From: JAVSMW01 sp032027005
Lineage (GTDB): Bacteria; Bacillota; Thermincolia; Thermincolales; UBA2595
Assembly (NCBI GenBank): GCA_032027005.1
Contig: JAVSMW010000001.1
Location: forward strand, 348,356 to 412,355
DNA: 64,000 bases
Direction of reading: 5' to 3'
Below are positions 42,836-51,141 of the stretch, piece by piece. The notes under the pieces are model-generated. The model did not search any database. It saw nothing but the letters and a program-made list of their open reading frames with translations, and was not told where the DNA came from. A program made the position numbers and the translations under genes. Within the stretch, counting starts at the first letter, position 1; each line of letters starts with the position of its first letter.

Positions 42836-43652
42836 TTGATCCCACTTCCATCACTGCGTGTTCCAGCTCACTCAGCTGCCTTTCTATCCGGGCATCTACA
42901 TTACCATTTGGCGTTTCCACAACACAGCCCCCCGGGGACACACCCGTATCGGCCAGAACTTTAAATTTTTTAATACCCTGAACCGACTGTGAAATTTGTT
43001 CCTGGGCTGAAATAGCAATATCCAGGTCTTCAGGATTTACCCGTACAGTTACCATCTCACGGTCAGAAACTTTCAGGAGGGCGCGTTTCACTATTTCTAT
43101 GATTGCCCCTGGGTTTATTTGCAGTTCAGTACAAATCACCTTCCTGGCTACGGCCATAGCGAGCTGAACAATCTCCTCCTCTGACCCGGCTATTAATTCC
43201 TGACGCTCCAGGTGAGCCTTTTTCACTATATCCTCAGCCTCCGCAAGCTTGCCGGAGTATTCAGCAGCAGCCACCTGGGCCCCCTGGTCAAATCCATCCT
43301 GCCAACCTTGCTGCTGAGCCTCCTGTTGAATTTGAGCCGCTTGTTCACGACCCTTTGTGACAATCCCGGCAGCTTCATCATTGGCCGTCATGATAATTTT
43401 TTCGGCTTCCTGTCTGGCAGTTTGGAGCAGGTCTTTTACCATATCCTCGGTTTCCCGTAATATTTCGTCAGCCTGAACCCGCACCTGGGCTAAGTATGCT
43501 TGGGGCTCAAGGCCCCCCAATTCATCAATCTCCGGTTCATCCGTACCGGCACCGGCCGCCCCTGACAGGTCATCGACATCAGGTTCTAAACTATGTTCGA
43601 TTAATAACGGGGATTCTATTATAACGGAGAAGGCTTTATATACCTTAGACAA
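42828..43652 (-). CDS. fliH: Flagellar export stator FliH
   Basis: Regulates and docks FliI. The 274-residue protein has a long alanine/glutamine/glutamate-rich coiled coil (about residues 55-140) and a C-terminal domain like V/F-ATPase subunit E/delta (MAVARKVICTELQINPGAIIEIVKRALLKVSD in two parts, about 165-200). The start is a TTG inside the end of fliG (8-base overlap, GGAGATGAGG upstream). Confidence 0.92.
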   Translation of the reverse strand: MSKVYKAFSVIIESPLLIEHSLEPDVDDLSGAAGAGTDEPEIDELGGLEPQAYLAQVRVQADEILRETEDMVKDLLQTARQEAEKIIMTANDEAAGIVTKGREQAAQIQQEAQQQGWQDGFDQGAQVAAAEYSGKLAEAEDIVKKAHLERQELIAGSEEEIVQLAMAVARKVICTELQINPGAIIEIVKRALLKVSDREMVTVRVNPEDLDIAISAQEQISQSVQGIKKFKVLADTGVSPGGCVVETPNGNVDARIERQLSELEHAVMEVGSNV

Positions 43653-44652
43653 TTACCTCATCTCCTCCGCCGCGGGCAACTATAATCTCACCGGCTTCTT
43701 CCAGTTTTCTGATGATGTTAACAATCCGCTGTTGGGCATCTTCCACATCACGCAGCCTCACAGGACCCATATATTCCATATCTTCCTTTAAAATATCAGC
43801 GGCCCGTTTAGACATGTTGCGGCCGATTTTGGCCCCGACCTCTTCGCTGGAGCCTTTGAGCGCAAGGGATAAATCCTTGGAATCCACTTCCCGCAAAATC
43901 TGCTGAATAGCGCGGTCATCAAGCTGAACAATATCTTCAAAGACAAACATCCGTCTTTTGATTTCCTCAGCCATTTCGGGGTCCTGAATCTCCATACTTT
44001 CCATAATTGTTTTTTCTGTTGTCCGGTCAACCCTGTTCAATATTTCCACAATACTCTGAACCCCACCGGCACTTGTAAAGTCTTCGGAAACCACAGATGA
44101 TAATTTTCTCTCCAAAAGACGTTCAATTTCACGAATTACTTCAGGTGAAGTCCTATCCATAATAGCTATCCGCCGGGCTACATCTGATTGGCGGTCAGGC
44201 GGCAGGGCTGACAAGATTGCCGCAGCCTGTTCAGGTGACAGATAAGCAATAATCAAGGCAATAGTTTGGGGATGCTCTGATTGGATAAAGTTCAGCAACT
44301 GAGACGGGTCAGTTCTCCGCACAAAGTCAAAGGGCTTTACCTGCAGGGTAGCGGTAAGTCTCTGAATTATATCCATAGCCTTTTGGTTTCCCAAAGCCTT
44401 TTCCAGAACTTCCTTAGCATACTCTATCCCACCGGAGGATATATATTCTTTAGCCACCAGTAATTCATGAAACTCAGAAACAATTCCATCTTTATCCTGA
44501 CTGGTGACCTTCCGAATATTGGCGATTTCCAGAGTCATTTGTTCAATTTCATCTTCTTTAAGATGTTTAAAAATCTGTGCCGAAACTTCGGGGCCCAGGG
44601 AAATAAGAAGGATTGCTGCTTTCTGTTTTCCCGTTAAGCCTCTGGCCACCAT
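43645..44652 (-). CDS. fliG: Flagellar motor switch protein FliG
   Basis: Torque-generating C-ring protein. The 335-residue protein has the N-terminal FliF-binding domain (LTGKQKAAILLISLG), the middle domain with the EHPQTIALIIAYL motif (about residues 120-133), and the C-terminal domain with the charged torque helix MFVFEDIVQLDDRAIQQILREVD (split). The ATG at 44652 is preferred (GAGGTG at 6 nt) over an adjacent upstream GTG. Confidence 0.96.
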   Translation of the reverse strand: MVARGLTGKQKAAILLISLGPEVSAQIFKHLKEDEIEQMTLEIANIRKVTSQDKDGIVSEFHELLVAKEYISSGGIEYAKEVLEKALGNQKAMDIIQRLTATLQVKPFDFVRRTDPSQLLNFIQSEHPQTIALIIAYLSPEQAAAILSALPPDRQSDVARRIAIMDRTSPEVIREIERLLERKLSSVVSEDFTSAGGVQSIVEILNRVDRTTEKTIMESMEIQDPEMAEEIKRRMFVFEDIVQLDDRAIQQILREVDSKDLSLALKGSSEEVGAKIGRNMSKRAADILKEDMEYMGPVRLRDVEDAQQRIVNIIRKLEEAGEIIVARGGGDEVIV

Positions 44653-44663
44653 CAATTTCACCT

Positions 44664-46253
44664 CTATTCTTCAGCCAGCCAAGTTCTAAGCAACTGGGCA
44701 ACATCATCGGGATGTTCCTTGGCGACTTTCTCAACTTGCTCTCTTCTTCGCATCAGTTCTTTTGCCTCTGCGGAAATCTCCGGTTCGGCCACCGGTTCCT
44801 CCCGCTCGATCGGAATTTGCATCATCGTGGCAGCTTCCTGGTTGATTTGTTCTTCGGTAAGGGGCAGCTCGAACTCTTTTGACCGGCGTTTTCTGACAAC
44901 AATGCTCCCAATCACGATACCAATTACCAGTATGGCCAGGACTGCGATCCCGCCGTAAATCATCATCATTCTTTGTTTTTCCGCCTGGGCTATAGCCTCG
45001 TTCATGGCATCTTCATCAGCTGTACTAAACGGCATCCCGGCTACAGAAATCTGATCCCCCCGGCCGGTGTCAAAACCAACTGCACTTTTGACCATATCTT
45101 CAATGACCTTTTGTTCCTGACTGTTCAGGGACTTATCAATAACAACAGCCACCGAAAGTTTTTTCACACTGCCCGGAGCAACCTCCTGGAGTGTTTCGTA
45201 GAGATTTATTTCGTTGTTGGTTATTTTTTCCGACTCGGTGCTTTCACTGGTCCCGGTCTGATCCGGGGTAGTATATCCCGGGATATTGCTGGTGGTGCCC
45301 GGCACACCTAAAAAACCGGTCGAGGTATTATTCGAGGTTTTTTCACTAACTGACTGGCTGCGGACAACCTTGTTAGGTCCCCACTCCTGGCTCTTTTTCT
45401 GGATTTTATCAAAATCCAGCTGCATTTGCATGCGGACCACAGCTTTGCCAAGTCCAAAAATTCGTTCCAACATGCTCTGGACATTGGCCTGGACTTCTTT
45501 TTGCAATTGCTGCTGCATAGCCAGTTGGTCTGTGGTCAGCTTTCTGCCTTTGGCCTCAGGGCCGGCAGGCAGATTTTCCGTCAGGTTATTGCCGGCCATA
45601 TCTACAATCGTTACGTTTTCAGGTTTTAAGCCTTCCACACTGTTCGCTATAAGCTTAACCAGGCCCTGAACCTGCCCCTCTTCCAAAGCATGATTCGGTG
45701 ACAGTTTCAACATCACGGCTGCTGTGGCATTTTTCTGTTCGTCCATAAAAAGAGAAGGTTCGGGTTGGACTATATGGACTCTGGCTTTATCGACTTCAGC
45801 CATACCCTCAATAGTTCGCGTAAGTTCCCCCTGCAGGGCGCGAAGGTATCTGGCACGACGATCAGTGTCCGTTTCCCCGAACTTGGTAGTATCAAAACTT
45901 TCAAACCCGACAACCCCGCCTGTTGGCAGGCCCGTATTGGCCAGGTCAATCCGGGTCTGGTCAATATCTTTGGTGGGAACCAGGATTGATGTCCCAGCAC
46001 CGGAAGTTCCGCCATCAGAAAGTTGATAGGATATTTTCATTTCTTTAAGTTTTTCCACGATTTGTCCGGCAGACTGGTCATCCAATTGAGTGAATAAAGC
46101 CCCAAAATCCGGCTTTGTGGCACCTCTGGCCAGTAGAACCAAGGTACCAATCAGCACCACTGCCGAAAAACCAATAATAAACTTCTGTATTCCGGTCATT
46201 CTTTGCCACAACTCTACAGTTTGCATTTTCAGTTGCAACAAATAATCTCTCAT
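44664..46253 (-). CDS. fliF: Flagellar MS-ring protein FliF
   Basis: Base of the basal body. The 529-residue protein has an N-terminal membrane helix (about residues 24-46), RBM-type periplasmic domains with ALQGELTRTIEGM and HIVQPEPSLFM, a low-complexity loop (about 290-350), a second membrane helix (about 427-450) and a cytosolic tail that binds FliG (ending RTWLAEE). Ribosome site GAGGTGA. Confidence 0.95.
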   Translation of the reverse strand: MRDYLLQLKMQTVELWQRMTGIQKFIIGFSAVVLIGTLVLLARGATKPDFGALFTQLDDQSAGQIVEKLKEMKISYQLSDGGTSGAGTSILVPTKDIDQTRIDLANTGLPTGGVVGFESFDTTKFGETDTDRRARYLRALQGELTRTIEGMAEVDKARVHIVQPEPSLFMDEQKNATAAVMLKLSPNHALEEGQVQGLVKLIANSVEGLKPENVTIVDMAGNNLTENLPAGPEAKGRKLTTDQLAMQQQLQKEVQANVQSMLERIFGLGKAVVRMQMQLDFDKIQKKSQEWGPNKVVRSQSVSEKTSNNTSTGFLGVPGTTSNIPGYTTPDQTGTSESTESEKITNNEINLYETLQEVAPGSVKKLSVAVVIDKSLNSQEQKVIEDMVKSAVGFDTGRGDQISVAGMPFSTADEDAMNEAIAQAEKQRMMMIYGGIAVLAILVIGIVIGSIVVRKRRSKEFELPLTEEQINQEAATMMQIPIEREEPVAEPEISAEAKELMRRREQVEKVAKEHPDDVAQLLRTWLAEE

Positions 46254-46327
46254 TAAGTCCGGTCACCTCGTCTCACTCGTTTGAGGAAAACTGTAGTAGC
46301 TAACTCCATTCAACGTCTAATACTATA

Positions 46328-46633
46328 CTACACCTGCATCCGCATAACTTCCTGATATGCTTCGATGACTTTGTTTCTGATCTGCAGGGTGAGTTGAAAA
46401 GCCAGCTCAGCCTTTTCGGCGGCAATAGTCACCTGATGAATACTGTCTGCCTGGCCTGTAAGCAGCTGAGTTTTCAGTTCTGTCGATTGCTGCTGTAATG
46501 CATTGACTTCTCCGACGGCCTTTTTTAATACTTCGCCAAAACTGACAGACTGGTCTTCTTTGTTCACTGCTGAGGCGGTACCCAGGTCCAGGACCGGCTT
46601 AACGGGTGCCAAAGCGGTTTTCAGAATATCCAT
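46328..46633 (-). CDS. fliE: Flagellar MS-ring/rod junction protein FliE
   Basis: A 101-residue helical protein with the family core SFGEVLKKAVGEVNALQQQS and the C-terminal LAFQLTLQIRNKVIEAYQEV followed by MRMQV. It joins the MS ring to the rod. Ribosome site AGGAGGA. Confidence 0.95.
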   Translation of the reverse strand: MDILKTALAPVKPVLDLGTASAVNKEDQSVSFGEVLKKAVGEVNALQQQSTELKTQLLTGQADSIHQVTIAAEKAELAFQLTLQIRNKVIEAYQEVMRMQV

Positions 46634-46646
46634 TTACTATATCCTC

Positions 46647-47090
46647 CTATCGCCCGATTTCCAGGGCCTTCAAAGCTATGTCCTTGGATGATCTCACTGC
46701 GGCGGTATTGGCCTCATAAGCCCTGGTAGCAGAAATCATGTCAACCATTTCTGTGACAATATTTACATTTGGCAGCATTACATAGCCCTGGTCATTGGCA
46801 TCGGGGTGATTGGGGTCATACATCATTTTAGGAGGAGTATTATCTTCAACAATGCCGACAGCTCTGACCCCTTGGCCTGTCTGCTGCTTTTCCAGGGCCC
46901 GGCTGAACATCCCGGCAAAACCATCCTGAGCTTCCCGGGCTTCAAACACAACGAGCTTTCTCCTGTACGGCCCGCCGCCAGTAGTTCTGGTAGTGTTTAC
47001 ATTAGCGATATTCTGAGAGATGGTGTCCATTCTGAGCCTTTGGGCAGTCAACCCCGAAGCACTTATATCAATGGCACTGAATATACTCAT
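46647..47090 (-). CDS. flgC: Flagellar proximal rod protein FlgC
   Basis: Rod component of 147 residues. The N-terminal ASGLTAQRLRMDTISQNIAN and C-terminal NIVTEMVDMISATRAYEANT are the axial-protein signatures. The ribosome site (GAGAAGG) lies just after the flgB stop. Confidence 0.96.
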   Translation of the reverse strand: MSIFSAIDISASGLTAQRLRMDTISQNIANVNTTRTTGGGPYRRKLVVFEAREAQDGFAGMFSRALEKQQTGQGVRAVGIVEDNTPPKMMYDPNHPDANDQGYVMLPNVNIVTEMVDMISATRAYEANTAAVRSSKDIALKALEIGR

Positions 47091-47093
47091 GAA

Positions 47094-47513
47094 TTACCTT
47101 CTCCCTTCAGATATGGCTGACTTTAGTTTGCTAAACTCGCCGTTAAGCAATTGGGCCAAAGCCGAATATGTTATAGTGTTTTTGGCCATGGCAGCCATTT
47201 CGCTGTCGATATCCACATTATTGCCGTCATTTCTTATGGTTGTGGAATTTTGCCGGACCACGGCAGGTGAAATTTGCGGCACTGACGGCTGCCCGATTGG
47301 GATATGTTTGGCATTGGTAATCATCCCCTGAATTGGCCCCGTCCTGGTGAGTGCTTTCTTAAGTTCGTCTTCAAACACCACATCAGATTTCTTAAAGCCA
47401 GGCGTCTCAATATTAGCCAAGTTATCGGAAATAACGGTGTTTCTCAACGAGGCGGCATCGAGTCCTTTTCCCATCAGGCTCATGGATTTGGAGAACAAGA
47501 GATTTCCTATCAC
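47094..47513 (-). CDS. flgB: Flagellar proximal rod protein FlgB
   Basis: First gene of the flagellar operon, a 139-residue rod subunit with LRNTVISDNLANIETPGFKK and the C-terminal MAAMAKNTITYSALAQLLN. The start is GTG with GGGAGG at 8 nt, immediately behind the riboswitch terminator. In B. subtilis flgB also heads the fla/che operon after codY. Confidence 0.96.
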   Translation of the reverse strand: MIGNLLFSKSMSLMGKGLDAASLRNTVISDNLANIETPGFKKSDVVFEDELKKALTRTGPIQGMITNAKHIPIGQPSVPQISPAVVRQNSTTIRNDGNNVDIDSEMAAMAKNTITYSALAQLLNGEFSKLKSAISEGRR

Positions 47514-47529
47514 TGAATCACCCTCCCGG

Positions 47530-47566
47530 CAAAATCAAAAAACCAAACTACGCTCCCGAAGTTTGG
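47530..47566 (-). terminator. Riboswitch expression-platform terminator
   Basis: CCAAAC-(12-nt loop)-GTTTGG followed on the minus strand by TTTTTTGATTTTG, ending about 17 bases before the flgB start. The loop carries TTCGG, which can pair with CCGAAG at the 3' edge of the aptamer, offering a competing antiterminator. Confidence 0.85.
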
Positions 47567-47580
47567 CACAATGAAGTAAC

Positions 47581-47700
47581 CTCCCTTCGGTAGCCCGGCA
47601 ACCATAGCTCGGGACGCATATGTGAATATGCCGTCCGGCCTGTAGGTCCAAAGCTTTGCGCCTTTATCTTTCGATAAATTTGCCCTGTTCAAAGCTGAGG
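47581..47700 (-). ncRNA. Cyclic-di-GMP-I (GEMM-I) riboswitch aptamer
   Basis: On the minus strand the leader shows the GEMM-I hallmarks in order: CAGGGCAAA, a UUUAUC-GAAA-GAUAAA helix with GAAA tetraloop, GGCGCAAAGC, the ACCUA receptor-type segment, a hairpin GGACGGCAUAU...CAUAUGCGUCC, and GGUUGCCGGGCUACC. The P1 arms CCUC..CUUU and AAGGGAGG enclose it. Known aptamers of this class bind cyclic-di-GMP. With the terminator downstream it should regulate flgB and the whole operon. In Clostridioides difficile a class I riboswitch in front of flgB turns the operon off at high c-di-GMP; the same sign is likely here but not proven. Confidence 0.93.
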
Positions 47701-47730
47701 AATAAATATGAAACAAAGGATAATTAATGT

Positions 47731-47745
47731 AATTTTCTAAAACTA
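47731..47745. promoter_or_regulatory. Possible CodY box
   Basis: AATTTTCTAAAACTA matches the CodY consensus AATTTTCWGAAAATT at 12 of 15 positions. It lies upstream of the flgB riboswitch, one gene remnant downstream of codY. AT-rich surroundings make chance matches likely. Confidence 0.35.
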
Positions 47746-47855
47746 TATTCGGCATTTTTTTGAAAAATCCTACTTTTTTAGACATTTTTTTGGATTTTTT
47801 CAACCAACTGTGGCAAGATGTGCATATTTTTCCATTGGTACTATATTTCGCCACA

Positions 47856-47861
47856 ATTATA
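47856..47861 (-). promoter_or_regulatory. Possible -10 element for the flgB transcript
   Basis: A perfect TATAAT on the minus strand about 155 bases upstream of the riboswitch, but without a convincing -35 at 17 bases. A TTGAAA-17-TAAAAA pair between it and the riboswitch is an alternative. Confidence 0.25.
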
Positions 47862-47911
47862 TAAAATCCTCTTTTATATTACCTTTTTGTAGGAAAAACT
47901 GACATGCCGTA

Positions 47912-47944
47912 GTACAAAAAAGCATGACCTCAATCGGTCACGCT
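47912..47944 (-). terminator. Intrinsic terminator upstream of the flagellar leader
   Basis: On the minus strand AGCGTGACC pairs with GGTCATGCT (one G-U) across a 6-nt loop and is followed by TTTTTTGT. It would stop transcription coming from codY and the decayed gene, making the flagellar operon depend on its own promoter. Confidence 0.8.
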
Positions 47945-47983
47945 CATTTCTCACCTTTATCATCCTTTCTTAGATCTAAAATT

Positions 47984-48690
47984 CTACATTACCCACTGCC
48001 AAAGCCAGTTATAGCCCATGGTCTCAAACATCTCCCAGGGACGGCGGATTAAATCCACGTCTCCCTGCACTTGACCCATTTCCTGAACTTTGACCTCCCA
48101 TGGCGTGATCATTCGCTGGGCCGGCCTGCGGCCCGCACCCTGGGGTGCAGTTTTGGGAGTATTTCTCAGATTTTTGTGATAGGTACCAAATTCAATAATA
48201 GCATCAATCATGGCCCGGTAATTCTCGGGCTTGGTTTCGCTGGGGATATGGCAGCCACCGTTGATCATGAATCCACCGTCTTTGGCTACAGTTTCGCAAA
48301 GCAATTTAACCCTTGCCCGCATTTCCTGGGGAGTGCCCAGAATAAACATAGAGCTGGGAATTCCTCCGGTCAGGCACTGGTGGTGGCCAATTTCAGCTTT
48401 GGCTTTAAAAACGTCCCCTTGTTCGTCAATATCACAAAGGACCGTACCTTTGGGCAGCTCTAACATCGCCGAGGACGTCAAAAGGCGCTACAAAGGCCCC
48501 TGTCATTGGCTGGGGCATACCGCATACATTCTGCAGGTGGATTGCCCTGTTGCGCATGATCTGGTTCACCTGCATCTGAGCCATACCGCCTTTCAGAAAG
48601 GCCATATTCGCCCGGGCCGAGCCTTTTTCAGCAGTAGCCCCCAAGACTCGTGGGATAAAGCGTTCCATGATAAACTCAACAGGGTTATTG
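47984..48690 (-). pseudogene. Decayed uroporphyrinogen-decarboxylase (URO-D) family gene
   Basis: Two reading frames carry parts of one URO-D-like methyltransferase-type protein. The 5' piece (48690-48432) ends with TGAFVAPFDVLGD and then loses the frame. The 3' piece (48481-47984) continues with LPKGTVLCDIDEQGD, GHHQCLTGGIPSSMFILGTP and GGCHIPSETKPENYRAMIDA, the family's C-terminal signature. The N-terminal part is missing, a middle section between the pieces appears deleted, and a frameshift separates them near 48440-48480. It has no place in the B. subtilis codY-flgB interval. I judge it non-functional. Confidence 0.8.
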
Positions 48691-48798
48691 GTATATTACA
48701 TTATCTTGGCAATATTCAATATAGCCAGGGCGAATAAAAACCTTTGGCGAAAGTTACAAATAAGCAGGCCAAATGTCGAAACCAGCCTCCAATGGAGA

Positions 48799-48822
48799 AG
48801 ACCACAGAATCATCTGTGGTCT
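48799..48822 (-). terminator. Hairpin after codY
   Basis: AGACCACAGA / TCTGTGGTCT, a perfect 10-bp stem with a 4-nt loop, 14 bases after the codY stop. The following minus-strand bases are CTTCTCC, so the T-tract is weak. Confidence 0.55.
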
Positions 48823-48836
48823 GACATTTCATCACT

Positions 48837-49625
48837 TTATTTTTTAAGCTTTTGCAGTTCATCCAATAAACGTTCATTGAGTATTCGGATATAAGTACCT
48901 TTCATGCCGAGGGACTTTGATTCAATGACCCCCGCACTTTCAAATTTACGCAAAGCGTTGACTATCACCGATCTGGTAATCCCCACTCTGTCGGCAATTT
49001 TGCTGGCTACCAGAAGTCCTTCGTCACCTTCCAGTTCGTCAAAGATATGTTCGATAGCCTCCAGTTCAGAGTATGATAGTGTTCCTAAGGCAATTTGGAC
49101 TGCAGCTTTTTTTCTGGCTTCCTCTTCGACCCGTTCAGCTTTACTTCTGAGTATTTCTATCCCTACAACGGTTGCCCCATACTCAGCCAGAACCAGATCA
49201 GCATTTGTAAACTGTCGGCCAAATTTAGCCAGGACCAAGGTTCCAAGACGCTCGCCGCCCCCAACCACAGGAACCAGGGTCATGATCTTTTCAGCATAAA
49301 CACAAGGCTGAGTTGTGCGAAAGGCACAGTGGTTCATTTTTTGGGTAAAGTTTGCTCTTGTCTCTTTTACCTTAAGCAGTCCGGTGTTATAGTCTTCCGG
49401 GAAACTGTCGGAATTCTCCACAATATTTTTCATGGAGTCACAGACAAACTTGTCCTTATCCAAAAAGGAGTGGCCCAAAATCTTGCCCCGTCTGCCTACA
49501 ATATAAGTATTGGCCCCGATATTTTCAGTAAGTACATCTGCCATTTCCTCAAAATCAACAGGATGGCCGGCGGCTTTTTGCAGGAGCTTATTAATTGCTC
49601 TGGTTTTCTCCAGTAAGTTCTCCAT
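48837..49625 (-). CDS. codY: GTP/branched-chain amino acid-sensing global repressor CodY
   Basis: Represses starvation, motility and metabolic genes when branched-chain amino acids and GTP are plentiful. The 262-residue protein has an N-terminal GAF domain (about residues 1-155) with RRGKILGHSF, and a C-terminal winged HTH (about 180-262) with the nearly invariant ASKIADRVGITRSVIVNALR. In B. subtilis it binds in front of the fla/che operon, which here too lies next door. Ribosome site GGGAGGG. Confidence 0.96.
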   Translation of the reverse strand: MENLLEKTRAINKLLQKAAGHPVDFEEMADVLTENIGANTYIVGRRGKILGHSFLDKDKFVCDSMKNIVENSDSFPEDYNTGLLKVKETRANFTQKMNHCAFRTTQPCVYAEKIMTLVPVVGGGERLGTLVLAKFGRQFTNADLVLAEYGATVVGIEILRSKAERVEEEARKKAAVQIALGTLSYSELEAIEHIFDELEGDEGLLVASKIADRVGITRSVIVNALRKFESAGVIESKSLGMKGTYIRILNERLLDELQKLKK

Positions 49626-49650
49626 AACTTCCCTCCCATAAAATTTGAAG

Positions 49651-51048
49651 TTATAATATATATCGGCTTAAATCCTGATTCTTAACGACATCATTCAGCC
49701 GGGCACGCACATACTGTTCATCAATAACTATTTTGTCGCTGTTCAGCTCAGGAGCATCAAAAGCAATGTCCTCAAGTAATTTCTCTAAAATTGTATGAAG
49801 ACGTCGAGCCCCAATATTTTCTGTCTGCTCATTAACAGTATAAGCGATTTTGGCTATTTCATCAAGAGAATTTTCTGTAAATTCAAGCTCAATCCCCTCA
49901 GTCTCCAGCAGGGCAGTGTACTGCTTAATCAGGGCATTCTGCGGCTCGGTGAGAATCTGTTTAAAGTCATCTTCGGTAAGAGTTTCCAGCTCCACCCTGA
50001 TAGGAAAACGACCCTGCAGTTCGGGTATCAGGTCTGAGGGTTTGGATATATGAAAAGCACCGGCAGCAATAAATAGGATAAAATCTGTCTTGACCGGTCC
50101 ATATTTCGTCATCACAGTAGAACCCTCCACAATAGGCAGAATATCACGCTGCACCCCGCCTCTGGAGACATCGGGTCCTGAACCGCTTTCTTTGGCGGCA
50201 ATTTTATCTATTTCATCCAAAAAGATAATTCCTGACTGCTCGGCCCTGTCTATTGCAATGGAAACCACCTCATCCATATCAATGAGTTTTTGTGCTTCCT
50301 GCTGAATCAGAATTTTGCGGGCTTCACCCACAGTCAGCTTGCGGCTTTTTTTTCGTTTGGGGAAGATACCCCCGAGCATATCCTGGATATTAATGCCCAT
50401 TTCTTCGACTCCTGCCCCGGAAAAAACCTCAACCATGGGAGGGGAAGCGTCTTCTACTTCAATTTCAATATACTCATTTTCCAGTTCGCCTCTGGCAAGT
50501 CTATCTTTTATATGTTCCCGCTCCCACTGCAGCCTTTTGGCTTTTTCTTCATGTTCTGCGTCATTGGCCTGGTTCTGCTGGCTGCCTCCGAACAGCATTT
50601 CAAAGGGGTTCCGCGCTCCTCCATCTTTTTCCGGCAAAGGTGCCAGCAGCTCAATGATGCGCTGCTGGGCAAGGTCCCTGGCCTTTCCTTCGACTTCCGC
50701 CATTTTTTCACCCTTGACCATCCTGATAGCCGTTTCGACCAGGTCCCGGATCATTGATTCGACGTCCCGGCCGACATAGCCTACTTCGGTGAACTTGGTA
50801 GCTTCCACCTTGACAAAAGGGGCATTCACAAGCTTTGCCAGGCGGCGGGCAATTTCGGTTTTCCCCACCCCAGTAGCCCCAATCATGATAATGTTTTTGG
50901 GCACAATTTCATCTCTCAGTTCCAGGGGCAGCTTCTTCCTGCGATACCTGTTGCGCAAAGCAACAGCCACAGAGCGTTTGGCCCTGTTCTGACTGATTAT
51001 GTATTTATCCAACTCTTCGACTATCTGCCGCGGAGTTAAATCTTGCAC
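49651..51048 (-). CDS. hslU: ATP-dependent unfoldase HslU (ClpY)
   Basis: AAA+ ring that feeds substrates to HslV. The 465-residue protein has Walker A GATGVGKTEIARRLAKL (about residues 57-73), the I-domain insertion (about 110-230), Walker B GIIFLDEIDKIA and the sensor-2 block GARRLHTILEKLLEDI. The C-terminus (DLSRYIL) is the HslV-activating peptide. The start is the GTG at 51048, which has GAGGAGG at 8 nt; the frame upstream is unsupported. Confidence 0.96.
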   Translation of the reverse strand: MQDLTPRQIVEELDKYIISQNRAKRSVAVALRNRYRRKKLPLELRDEIVPKNIIMIGATGVGKTEIARRLAKLVNAPFVKVEATKFTEVGYVGRDVESMIRDLVETAIRMVKGEKMAEVEGKARDLAQQRIIELLAPLPEKDGGARNPFEMLFGGSQQNQANDAEHEEKAKRLQWEREHIKDRLARGELENEYIEIEVEDASPPMVEVFSGAGVEEMGINIQDMLGGIFPKRKKSRKLTVGEARKILIQQEAQKLIDMDEVVSIAIDRAEQSGIIFLDEIDKIAAKESGSGPDVSRGGVQRDILPIVEGSTVMTKYGPVKTDFILFIAAGAFHISKPSDLIPELQGRFPIRVELETLTEDDFKQILTEPQNALIKQYTALLETEGIELEFTENSLDEIAKIAYTVNEQTENIGARRLHTILEKLLEDIAFDAPELNSDKIVIDEQYVRARLNDVVKNQDLSRYIL

Positions 51049-51141
51049 AATAAATTCCTCCTCTTTTTTAAATCCAAGCCGCTGGCCAGGCACCATTAGA
51101 CCAAAAAACACAGTTAAATAATTAGCCGCGGAAGAGCCTGC

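Noticed and set aside
47510..47854. A 114-codon open frame upstream of flgB on the minus strand
   Set aside because: It runs through the c-di-GMP riboswitch and terminator, has no ribosome site, and contains no protein-like conserved segment.
48071..48737. Plus-strand open frames across the URO-D remnant
   Set aside because: They are antisense to recognisable URO-D sequence and show no family features of their own.
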